From CAZCBX01 sp964497185 (lineage in GTDB: Bacteria; Bdellovibrionota_G; JALEGL01; JAGRMV01), in assembly GCA_964497185.1 (NCBI GenBank), contig CAZCBX010000003.1, positions 1-64,000 of the forward strand: a stretch of DNA of 64,000 nucleotides, in the 5' to 3' direction. The notes under the pieces were generated by a model. It had not been told where the DNA came from. It searched no databases and worked only from the letters and a program-made list of their open reading frames with translations. Shown here piece after piece: positions 28,482 through 36,406 of this stretch (positions are counted from its first letter, which is position 1; every line of letters starts with the position of its first letter). A program made the translations under genes and the position numbers.

Positions 28482-29273
28482 TTACCGTTTATTCAATGAT
28501 TCATCCTGGCTTGATCCATGGCTCGGAAACGCACCAAGTTGATGGGATTTCCACCAGAGTCCTGCACCCACCATCACCACAAGGCAAGCCATCCACTGCG
28601 CGGGCGTTAAAGCCGCGTAACGCATATCCGCTTGGGTTACGTCTTGGGCACGAAGAAATCCAAAAATCAGGCGAAAAAGGCCATACGCCATGAGCAAATG
28701 ACTCGTATAGCGCCATGGGGACCGCATCACTGGATATTGACGAAAATATACAAGGAGCCAAATACCGAGAAAAAGCGCCTCATAGAAGCCCAGGTCATGG
28801 CGGGCACCGCCTGGGAAATTGACTGCTAAGAAAAAGTCACTGAGTTTACCAGGGTGATCATGCACTGAAAAACAACCCAGCCGACCCCAAAATTGTCCAA
28901 CGGTGACGCCCCACACTATGGGATTGGCGTAAGGAGCGATGGCCACGCCTCGATGCCGCAAAAATAGCATGACCCCCAACGTTCCACCCAAAAAGCCGCC
29001 CATGGAGGAGAGTCCTTGATAGGTAAGAAAAATTTGATGCCAAGCGAAAGGCCGCTCATAAAATGCACCGTGAAAAAAATGTGCACCCAAAAAACCGCTC
29101 ACGATGGCCACCATGGTTACATCGTAAATCACCTGACTGGAAAGCCCGAGGCGCGCGGCCATTTTCATGGCAGACCGCATGCCCATAAACAGGCCAATGG
29201 TGACAAAAATCTCAAAAAAAGTAATGGTTTGGCTCCCAATGGACACCACCGGCAAAGCAATATAAGGTATCAT
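28482..29273 (-). CDS. lgt: Prolipoprotein diacylglyceryl transferase family protein (divergent)
   Basis: A 263-residue polytopic inner-membrane protein of the Lgt family, which transfers diacylglycerol to the lipobox cysteine of pre-lipoproteins. Family landmarks are the GGFLGG segment, the GRLGCFSVHDHPG signature and HDLGFYEALFLG. The usual signature GRxGNFxNxExxG is altered: Asn is replaced by Cys and the Asn/Glu positions by His/Asp. It could be the main Lgt of a divergent lineage or a specialised paralogue. Several lipoproteins in the window (3298, 35874, pilP, pilQ) would be substrates. A 58-base gap separates it from the upstream VKOR-DsbA gene. Confidence 0.8.
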   Translation of the reverse strand: MIPYIALPVVSIGSQTITFFEIFVTIGLFMGMRSAMKMAARLGLSSQVIYDVTMVAIVSGFLGAHFFHGAFYERPFAWHQIFLTYQGLSSMGGFLGGTLGVMLFLRHRGVAIAPYANPIVWGVTVGQFWGRLGCFSVHDHPGKLSDFFLAVNFPGGARHDLGFYEALFLGIWLLVYFRQYPVMRSPWRYTSHLLMAYGLFRLIFGFLRAQDVTQADMRYAALTPAQWMACLVVMVGAGLWWKSHQLGAFPSHGSSQDESLNKR

Positions 29274-29314
29274 GATTCTCTACTTGTAACCCATGTGCCC
29301 AAGATTGGAAAGCG

Positions 29315-30061
29315 ATGGACCCACTACTGCTTTTGCTGATTGCTACTTTTTTTTCTGGCTTTGTGGATGCCATCGTGGGCGGTGGGGGGCTGATTTCAGT
29401 GCCCACTCTTTTGGCACTCGGGTTACCACCGACCACTGCCGTGGCTTCCAATAAACTCATTGGTGTGTCCACAGCCATCGCAGGTACAGCCAAATACGTC
29501 CGATCAGGCGCGGTTGCGCTGAAAGGATGGATGCCTTTTTTGTTTTTGGCTTTCGCCTTTTCCCTTCTGGGCAGTTATACAACCTCACAACTGTCTCCAG
29601 AGTTTTTACGCGGCGTTATTTTTATTGTTTGCTTAGGACTCTTTTTTTATCTTTTGTTTAAAAAACAAATTGTTGCGCCTGAAGGTCCACCACCGGTTTG
29701 GGCTTTGTATGCTTTTCCAGTGTGTGTGGCTTTGCTTGGGTTTTACGATGGATTTTTTGGCCCTGGCACCGGTATGTTTTTAATTATGTCGATTGTCTAT
29801 TTGCAGCGCAAGTCGCTGCTTCAAGCATGCGCCAATGGTCGAGTCATTAATTTAACTTCCAATATCGCCGCCTTGGTTTTCTTTTCTTCTTCGGGGTTGA
29901 TCGATTTCGGTTTTGTTTGGCCCGCCATGATTACGTCCTTTATTGGTGGTTTCTGTGGCGCCACTTATTCCGTTCGCTATGGCTCCAAGGGCATTCGACC
30001 CATTATGTTTTTGGTGGTGTTTGGCTTATTGTGCAAACTGGGCTGGGATCTGTTTGCGTAA
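29315..30061 (+). CDS. TauE/SafE (TSUP) family membrane transporter
   Basis: A 248-residue protein with about eight hydrophobic helices and the family pattern SGFVDAIVGGGGLISVPTLL near the N-terminus, repeated as LGFYDGFFGPGTGMFL in the second half. TSUP proteins export or import sulfur-containing or organic anions. The substrate cannot be deduced, and no sulfur-metabolism gene adjoins it. It is divergent from lgt with only 41 bases between start codons and convergent to the long TPR gene. Confidence 0.9.
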   Translation: MDPLLLLLIATFFSGFVDAIVGGGGLISVPTLLALGLPPTTAVASNKLIGVSTAIAGTAKYVRSGAVALKGWMPFLFLAFAFSLLGSYTTSQLSPEFLRGVIFIVCLGLFFYLLFKKQIVAPEGPPPVWALYAFPVCVALLGFYDGFFGPGTGMFLIMSIVYLQRKSLLQACANGRVINLTSNIAALVFFSSSGLIDFGFVWPAMITSFIGGFCGATYSVRYGSKGIRPIMFLVVFGLLCKLGWDLFA

Positions 30062-30067
30062 AAAATG

Positions 30068-32749
30068 TTATTGATTTTTTTTCCGGTCTTTTAAATTGAC
30101 GATGATTTTTCCAGAGTAATCCGCATTTTCGCTGTCACCTGCGCCACTGTTTTTGCCCAGCTTCTGAGCTTGCTCTGCGGCATCCCGGTACTGTGGATTT
30201 TGCTTGGAAATTTCTTTCATCAGCGCGTGGGCTTTTTGGGTTTGACCAAGCTGCTCAAAACACAACGCCTGATCATACATCAGCCCATGGCGAATTTGAT
30301 CCTCAATGGCGTCATGCTCAAGCAATTGACCAAAGATACCCAATGCTTCTTCATATTGACCCTGCTGCATTTTACAAAGACCGATCATAGAACCCGCCTC
30401 AATTTGCTGCGGGTCATTGGCTTGGGCAGTTTCAAATGCACCAATGGCTTCATCCAAAAGTCCCATTTCTTTATAAGCAACACCCAAGTTGTAATAAGTT
30501 TGAGAATCACTTTTATCGATGGTGCGCGCCACTCCTTTTTTAAATTCCATGATGACTTCTTCAGGCGAGAGATGCTGTTCTTCAAAGTCATCGGGCATGT
30601 CGTCGCTCTCAATGGCTTGAATTTCATCTCGTAGCGCTTCAGATAAATCGAAAAACTCTGAATCAGACATGTTTTCAACGTTCAGTGACTGATCCTCATC
30701 CAGCTCTACTTCCGGAAACGATTTTTCCATTTCAAAAGCAACGGAGTCCAGATCTGTTTTGGTGCGTTTGGGATTGGGGGCCGGTGGGGCTTCTAGTTCT
30801 TGCGGCTCATCTGTTTCAAGCTGTCCACCATCGGACAAATCAAAAGCTTGGTCGTCCGACACATCAAGCGCCATATCATCTTCATCGATGCCCAGCTCAT
30901 CCAGACCTATGTCAATGCGTGGACCTGTGGTGGGCCCTTCTTTGTACTCCAAAGCAGTGGCCTGAGGGTCAGGCTCATCCTCAATGGGGGCTTGCTCAAT
31001 GGCTTGGTCAATATCATCCAAGCTCATTTCATCGAGCGAAGACTCATCCATGGCTTCTTGTATAAGAACAAATTCTTCTTCATTCACGCTAATTTCGCTT
31101 TTTTCTGGCGCTTGAGGCGTAAACTCATCAAAACCCGTCAATTCATCGGGCGACTCTGCTGTGGGATCCAAACTCAGTTCTTGGTCGCTCCACTGCGTTT
31201 CAACCGGTTTCACCGTCTCAATTTCACCTACGGGAGAGGCATCAAAATCAATCTTGTCGGCCGCTTGTTCATCTTTCCCCAGCATCATTTCTTCTTCAAG
31301 GGCCGACGCATCAAAAGCATCAAACCCCTCTAGCTCTGCGGACAATTCATCGCTTAAGCCGGCCTTATGAATTAAACCACTAACCTCTTCTGCCGATATC
31401 TCTGAACTCTCAATGGGTTTTTCAAATGACTGAAAAGAAAGATCACTAACGTCACCCGAAAAATCTTTGGTAGATGGGTCATCGGATAAATCCAAATCGC
31501 TTAAATCCACGTCGGCCAAAGAAGCATCAACCTTTTGTTCTGGCGCTTGCGCAGACACAGATAAATCTTCGGACATTTCCATGGAATTGAGTTCATTTTC
31601 CAGGTCTTCAATATCCACCGGACGAACCGTATCTACGGGCCTTTCATTGGCCGGGGGCGTACCCATTTGCGTGGACTCGGACTCTTCTTTGGCGTCGAAC
31701 ATTTCCAGTTCATCCAGGCTGATGTCCTCGGAGGCCTGTGCTAGAGCCTCATCACTGGATTGCCCTACCAGGGCTGTGGGTGAGGAATGGGCGGACGATT
31801 GCAATACGTCAGCCATGGCTTGATCCTCAAAAAAATCTTCTTTATCTGCAGATTCATCGTTATTTTCAGGTTTGACGGCGGGGCCTTTGATTTTCTTTTG
31901 AAGCTCTTGCATCGAGCCTTCCACGCGTTTGGCTTTATCGATTTGTCCGTCTTTTTTGTAGATCTGCTCAAGCTCCGTATAGACTGAGAGCGCTTTGGCC
32001 GGCTGACGAAGCTCACGAAAACACACTGCCAAAAGTTCTAATATTTCTGTGTTTTTGGGATGGGCCGCATAAATTTTTTGAATAATGCGCAAGGCCTTTT
32101 TCGGCTCACGCGCTTCCATGTATGTTTTGACTTGAATGGTTTGTGCGTCCAAATCTTCAATGCCCAGCTTGGCCATTTTCTCCACCAGCATGTCCAATTC
32201 ACGGATGTTTGCACTTTCAAATATTTGTTGAGATGCGGCTCGAAACTGTTCAATGGCGCGCTCTTGATCTCCTTGCTCCAAATATTCTTGGGCAAGGTCC
32301 ACTTTGGACCCTGTGTCTTCGCCCCCGAACTCGCTGATCATCTTGACCACTTCTAAATACTCAGATTTAAGGCCCTTGCTTTTATAATGAGTCGCCACTT
32401 TATGAAAATAGTGTTTGGCTTCGTTGTCGATGCCTAATTTTTGATAGAGCGAGCCCAGTTTCATATAAATGCCCATGTTTTCAGGCTCGATTTTGGTAAT
32501 TTTTTTATAAATGGCCACGGCTTTGGGATAAAAACCATCGGCTGAATATTTTTCAGCCACTTGCTTATAAGATGTGGCTGCTTCATGCAGCAGATCTAGC
32601 TTTTCCTCTACTTCGCCCTTGCGCAAAATTATTCGCACGTCCGTGGGATCTTCTTGCAATACTTTTTCAAATGCATTGTGCGCATCCTTAAGTTTGCCTT
32701 TTTGAAGGTATTTTTGGGCTTTTTCGATCAGTTTTTCTTTATTTGCCAT
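30068..32749 (-). CDS. Large TPR protein with acidic central region
   Basis: An 893-residue, probably cytoplasmic protein. TPR repeats fill about residues 1-290 (for example LQKGKLKDAHNAFEKVLQEDP and GIDNEAKHYFHKVATHY). Residues about 300-745 are a low-complexity, strongly acidic region rich in Asp, Glu, Ser and Leu (LSDLDLSDDPS). Further TPRs follow near 770-870 (YYNLGVAYKEMGLLDEAIGAFETA). It probably acts as a scaffold. Similar TPR-acidic-TPR proteins occur in deltaproteobacteria, but no function is assigned. It precedes accC on the same strand direction with a 118-base gap. Confidence 0.8.
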   Translation of the reverse strand: MANKEKLIEKAQKYLQKGKLKDAHNAFEKVLQEDPTDVRIILRKGEVEEKLDLLHEAATSYKQVAEKYSADGFYPKAVAIYKKITKIEPENMGIYMKLGSLYQKLGIDNEAKHYFHKVATHYKSKGLKSEYLEVVKMISEFGGEDTGSKVDLAQEYLEQGDQERAIEQFRAASQQIFESANIRELDMLVEKMAKLGIEDLDAQTIQVKTYMEAREPKKALRIIQKIYAAHPKNTEILELLAVCFRELRQPAKALSVYTELEQIYKKDGQIDKAKRVEGSMQELQKKIKGPAVKPENNDESADKEDFFEDQAMADVLQSSAHSSPTALVGQSSDEALAQASEDISLDELEMFDAKEESESTQMGTPPANERPVDTVRPVDIEDLENELNSMEMSEDLSVSAQAPEQKVDASLADVDLSDLDLSDDPSTKDFSGDVSDLSFQSFEKPIESSEISAEEVSGLIHKAGLSDELSAELEGFDAFDASALEEEMMLGKDEQAADKIDFDASPVGEIETVKPVETQWSDQELSLDPTAESPDELTGFDEFTPQAPEKSEISVNEEEFVLIQEAMDESSLDEMSLDDIDQAIEQAPIEDEPDPQATALEYKEGPTTGPRIDIGLDELGIDEDDMALDVSDDQAFDLSDGGQLETDEPQELEAPPAPNPKRTKTDLDSVAFEMEKSFPEVELDEDQSLNVENMSDSEFFDLSEALRDEIQAIESDDMPDDFEEQHLSPEEVIMEFKKGVARTIDKSDSQTYYNLGVAYKEMGLLDEAIGAFETAQANDPQQIEAGSMIGLCKMQQGQYEEALGIFGQLLEHDAIEDQIRHGLMYDQALCFEQLGQTQKAHALMKEISKQNPQYRDAAEQAQKLGKNSGAGDSENADYSGKIIVNLKDRKKNQ

Positions 32750-32867
32750 GTGAATGTATGCTTAAAGCCCCTCCCACAGCGAAGCCAATGTATTTTTGGT
32801 ATAAATGCACAAAGTATATTGTCCCATATTCTCCATCCAAGGAAAACATATAAATAGTTGGAATAAC

Positions 32868-34208
32868 CTAGTTTTTCAATAAGTTTTGCAAGAAGTGCGT
32901 ATGATAATCCCCTTCTTGAAAAGCAGCATCATTTAAAATACGCTGATGCAGGGGAATATTGGTTTGAATGCCTTCCAATTGAAACTCATGCAACGATGCG
33001 CGCGCTTTACGGATGGCCTCAGCCCTTGTCTCACCATGCACAATCAGCTTGGCCAGCATCGAATCGTAATAAGGCGTAATGGTTAAACCACTGTAAATAC
33101 CCGAATCGATGCGCACGCCTTTGCCGCCCGGCAAATGCAATTCAGTGATTTTGCCACAAGATGGATAAAATTGAACGGGATCTTCGGCATTGATTCTAAA
33201 TTCGATGGCATGGCCCACAAAATGAACATCCTTTTGTTTGAACGGCATCTTTATGCCGGCGGCCAATTTAATTTGCAATTTGATCAAATCAATGTTGGTG
33301 ATTTCTTCTGTAATCGGATGTTCCACCTGAATACGGGTGTTCATTTCCAAAAAGTAAAAGTTTTTTTCTGCATCCATCAAAAACTCAACCGTACCCACAC
33401 TCTGATAGCCTAGTTTTTGAACAGCCTGAACCACTCGGCCACCCATTTCATCGCGAAGCTCGGGTGATACCGCAGGCGATGGGGACTCTTCCAAAACTTT
33501 TTGATACCGCCGCTGAATGGAACAGTCCCGTTCACCCAAGTGCACCACATTGCCGTATTGATCGGCGGCGATTTGAAATTCGATGTGGCGGGCTTGTTCA
33601 AGGTAGCGTTCCAAATAGACACGATCGTCCCCAAACGAAGCTTTTGCTTCGGCTTGGGCGGTTTTAAGCGTGTTCCAAAAGGTATCTTTTGAACGAACAA
33701 TTTTTATTCCCTTGCCGCCGCCGCCAGCAGAGGCTTTGATAATCAAAGGTAAACCAATTCGCTCCAGCGCATCTTCGGCTTCCGCTTGATCCAGGCTAGA
33801 AACTGTGGCGCTGGGCAGAAGCGGCAAACCATTGGCTTCCATCACTTCGCGTGAGGCCAGTTTGTCTCCCATGAGGAGAATGTTGTCGGCAGTCGGTCCA
33901 ATAAACCGAAAACCACAAGATTCCACCATTTTGGCAAATTCCGCGTTTTCGGCCATAAACCCATACCCGGGGTGAATGGCATCGGCCCCAGTGATCTCAG
34001 CAGCAGATAAAATGCGTTGGGGCAGAAGGTAGCTCTCCGTGGCCGGTGCCCGTCCAATGCATACCGACTCATCGGCCAATTTAACAAACAAGGCTTGCGC
34101 GTCTGCTTCAGAATGAACGGCCACAGTCGCAATGCCCATTTCTTTGCATGAGCGAATGATACGAAGGGCTATTTCACCTCGATTGGCAATTAAGATTTTT
34201 TTGAACAT
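32868..34208 (-). CDS. accC: Acetyl-CoA carboxylase, biotin carboxylase subunit
   Basis: ATP-grasp enzyme that carboxylates the biotin on AccB, the first half-reaction of malonyl-CoA synthesis. The 446 residues have standard length, starting MFKKILIANRGEIALRIIR. The ATP loop is ASAGGGGKGIKIV, and FLEMNTRIQVEHPITEE holds metal and catalytic residues. The start codon shares one base with the accB stop (TAATG), giving tight coupling. The carboxyltransferase subunits accA and accD are not in the window. Confidence 0.98.
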   Translation of the reverse strand: MFKKILIANRGEIALRIIRSCKEMGIATVAVHSEADAQALFVKLADESVCIGRAPATESYLLPQRILSAAEITGADAIHPGYGFMAENAEFAKMVESCGFRFIGPTADNILLMGDKLASREVMEANGLPLLPSATVSSLDQAEAEDALERIGLPLIIKASAGGGGKGIKIVRSKDTFWNTLKTAQAEAKASFGDDRVYLERYLEQARHIEFQIAADQYGNVVHLGERDCSIQRRYQKVLEESPSPAVSPELRDEMGGRVVQAVQKLGYQSVGTVEFLMDAEKNFYFLEMNTRIQVEHPITEEITNIDLIKLQIKLAAGIKMPFKQKDVHFVGHAIEFRINAEDPVQFYPSCGKITELHLPGGKGVRIDSGIYSGLTITPYYDSMLAKLIVHGETRAEAIRKARASLHEFQLEGIQTNIPLHQRILNDAAFQEGDYHTHFLQNLLKN

Positions 34209-34678
34209 TAGGCAGACTCAATGCGAAAAAGCTTTTGACCAAATTCCACTGGCTGAGCGTTGTCCACCAATATCTCTGCCACCACGCCGTCGAATTCAGA
34301 CTCAATTTCATTCATCAATTTCATGGCTTCCACAATGCATAAAATTTGCCCCTTTTTCACGCGGTCGCCAGTCTTCACGTAGGCAGGCGAATCGGGAGAT
34401 GGTGCAGCATAAAACGTACCCACAAACGGCGAGGTAATGTAGTCTCCGGGCTGTGTGCCTTGGTCAGCGGCGGGGGGAGCTTTCGCTTCTTCGACGTTTG
34501 CTGTTTCAGGCGCCGCCACGGGTGCAGCTGTGGCTACCGGTATGGATGTTTGCAAGGTCGGAGCCGTAGACTTATTGCGTTCGATGCGAACGCGTAGATC
34601 GCCTTCCACAATCTCAACTTCTTGAAAATCGGTTTTTTCGACCACCTTAAATATGTCTTTTAGCAACTTGATATCCAT
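34208..34678 (-). CDS. accB: Acetyl-CoA carboxylase biotin carboxyl carrier protein
   Basis: A 156-residue carrier. The N-terminal helix (MDIKLLKDIFKVVEKTDFQEVEI) is followed by an Ala/Pro-rich linker (about 38-78) and the biotinyl domain with the acceptor lysine in VEAMKLMNEIES. The gene is directly upstream of accC, as in most bacteria, but efp is not next to it. The start has no Shine-Dalgarno sequence and lies seven bases after a -10-like TAAATA, so the transcript may be leaderless. Confidence 0.97.
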   Translation of the reverse strand: MDIKLLKDIFKVVEKTDFQEVEIVEGDLRVRIERNKSTAPTLQTSIPVATAAPVAAPETANVEEAKAPPAADQGTQPGDYITSPFVGTFYAAPSPDSPAYVKTGDRVKKGQILCIVEAMKLMNEIESEFDGVVAEILVDNAQPVEFGQKLFRIESA

Positions 34679-34685
34679 GGTTTTG

Positions 34686-34714
34686 TATTTACGTAGAAAA
34701 AACCAATATGTCTA
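34686..34714 (-). promoter_or_regulatory. Putative promoter of accB-accC
   Basis: On the minus strand TAGACA (34709-34714), 17 bases, TAAATA (34686-34691), then seven bases to the accB ATG. The -35 box has one mismatch to consensus, while the -10 box is poor. Confidence 0.35.
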
Positions 34715-34776
34715 AGTTTTTTGCATTTTTCATGAATTTTATGGCAAAAAACGATGTTTTTTGCTCATTTTTGCGG

Positions 34777-35136
34777 CTATTTTGATAAACCGGCTTGGAT
34801 GTCTGGGGCAATATTTTGCAAGGCAAAACGACTTTTGCCCACGCTTTCAGACTGGTTCAATAATAAAGCCAGAAAGACATCCGATGTCATGTATTGAAGA
34901 ATCACTGTATTTTTCTCAAAATACACAATCATTTCTCGCATGCCACCCAGTGCCGCGTGGCTGGAAATTTTTTCCACCTCTTTGACAATCTGACTCATCT
35001 CGATGCTTATCTCTTCAAAAGAGTCATATTCTTCCTTGCCATGGTACTCTATGACAATGCCATCGATACCCATTAGCAAAATTGCCTGTGCACCTTTTAA
35101 AAAAGACAGCACGGTATTCATGGGTTTTTCAAACAT
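34777..35136 (-). CDS. Roadblock/LC7-domain protein
   Basis: A 119-residue single-domain protein of the Roadblock/LC7 (MglB-like) type, with the alpha/beta pattern and motifs AILLMGIDGIVIEYHG and GGMREMIVYFEKNTVILQYM. Such proteins regulate small GTPases such as MglA in polar motility, or serve as scaffolds. The ATG at 35136 has AAGAAGG upstream and overlaps the TPR gene stop by eight bases. No MglA-like GTPase is in the window. Its position downstream of the pil genes and a TPR protein fits a polarity or motility role, which is inference. Confidence 0.8.
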   Translation of the reverse strand: MFEKPMNTVLSFLKGAQAILLMGIDGIVIEYHGKEEYDSFEEISIEMSQIVKEVEKISSHAALGGMREMIVYFEKNTVILQYMTSDVFLALLLNQSESVGKSRFALQNIAPDIQAGLSK

Positions 35137-35854
35137 GGGCCTTCTTTCTGCGTGCTTGCACACGCTCTAGCAATGTCTGCAGCGCTTTTTTTCGCTGCCC
35201 GGTGGTGGGGTCATGCAAATCTTCCGTGAGTGATAGTGGCAACTTTTCGGTGGGTTCATTGTCCACTTGTGCAGGGGGCGACACCACACGAACCGAATCC
35301 TCTCGCATAGAATGTTCCACCATGCGCAGTTTTTCTTGGTAACCTGGATGATCGGGTTGCTGCTCGAGCAATGCTTGATAAATTTTTCTGGCTTCTTCAA
35401 AGTGACCTTGGTGGTAGTACAGTTCCGCCATGGTGGCGGTCATGGTGGGTCGATCCGTTTTAACGGTATCTTCAAGCTCACCCCCGACCAAATCCAAATC
35501 TTCAATTTCTTTGCTTAGTTTCAAGCAAACACGGTCGTTGGGTGCTTGTTCCAATACAACGGCAATGCACTGCTTGGCTTGATCGAGTTTTTTTTGGGAA
35601 AAATACAACCGGGCCAAAATTTTATTGGCCAACGGGTGTTCGGGCACAAAATCAACAAACTCTTCCAACGTATCCAAGGCCTGACCGTGACGGCCTGATT
35701 CAAAATAAGAACGCCCCAACAAAAGTTTGGCCGGTGCAAGAAATGGGGATTGCGCGATTACATCCCGCAGAATGGCAATGGCCTTTTCATATTGACCCGA
35801 CAAACGCAGCTGATCGGCTTTTTGAATGTCGGCGTCAAGGGTGTCATTGGCCAT
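35129..35854 (-). CDS. TPR-repeat protein
   Basis: A 241-residue protein with about four TPR units in residues 5-185 (RLSGQYEKAIAILRDVIAQSP, FESGRHGQALDTLEEFVD, YYHQGHFEEARKIYQALLEQQP). The C-terminal tail is basic, ending QARRKKAHV. It has no signal peptide. It is coupled by overlap to the Roadblock gene and lies 19 bases after a lipoprotein gene of the pil run, so it probably scaffolds a partner of the Roadblock protein. Confidence 0.8.
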   Translation of the reverse strand: MANDTLDADIQKADQLRLSGQYEKAIAILRDVIAQSPFLAPAKLLLGRSYFESGRHGQALDTLEEFVDFVPEHPLANKILARLYFSQKKLDQAKQCIAVVLEQAPNDRVCLKLSKEIEDLDLVGGELEDTVKTDRPTMTATMAELYYHQGHFEEARKIYQALLEQQPDHPGYQEKLRMVEHSMREDSVRVVSPPAQVDNEPTEKLPLSLTEDLHDPTTGQRKKALQTLLERVQARRKKAHV

Positions 35855-35873
35855 ACGTTTGCAAACCTACAGC

Positions 35874-36395
35874 CTATTGCACAGCGAGGCAAGTTACGTT
35901 GACACAAAATTCTTCTGAGATGACACCAATGGATGTATTTACGCAGTCCTGGATGGCCAAACCCGGCGCCACGCCCGGTATACCCACGACAATATCAAAA
36001 ATCCCTCGACTGTCCGTGGTGAAAGATATGTTATCGTTGTTGACACGCGTTACTTGTGTGGAAAACGGTTCTAAAATCTCTGCATCTTCACTTTTCACAT
36101 ACAATCTCAATGGACCGTTGGCTTCCATTTGTCCGAAAATATTTTCAGCAAGCACCAATTCGGAAGTGACGTTCGAAATGGACCCCTCAGTAGGAACTTC
36201 CCTTGGGGTTCGAACCAGGGCAGAAAGCAACAACAATCGCTCTTCACCCTCACATAAATTGGTTAGCGCCAGTGTTTCTGGCGTATATTCAATGGTAGAG
36301 CCCTCAGGCGCATTGTATCCGTCAATGGCTGCATTGCATTGGACCAAAAGTAGACCTGCCATCATGGCAAACATTACACTGATTGTTTTTTTCAT
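35874..36395 (-). CDS. Predicted lipoprotein downstream of pilQ
   Basis: A 173-residue protein with signal peptide and lipobox LLLVQC near residue 20. The ATG at 36395 has AGGAG eight bases upstream; an ATG two codons earlier is too close to that site. The mature part is beta-rich, with four later cysteines and the stretch NISFTTDSRGIFDIVV, which resembles Big_1/invasin Ig-like strands. A similar stretch (VSFTQDTQGIVETEF) ends the repeat lipoprotein at 3298. It follows pilQ after 11 bases and may belong to the pilus operon. No known pilotin motif was recognised. Confidence 0.75.
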   Translation of the reverse strand: MKKTISVMFAMMAGLLLVQCNAAIDGYNAPEGSTIEYTPETLALTNLCEGEERLLLLSALVRTPREVPTEGSISNVTSELVLAENIFGQMEANGPLRLYVKSEDAEILEPFSTQVTRVNNDNISFTTDSRGIFDIVVGIPGVAPGLAIQDCVNTSIGVISEEFCVNVTCLAVQ

Positions 36396-36406
36396 CTGCA
36401 TTTCTC

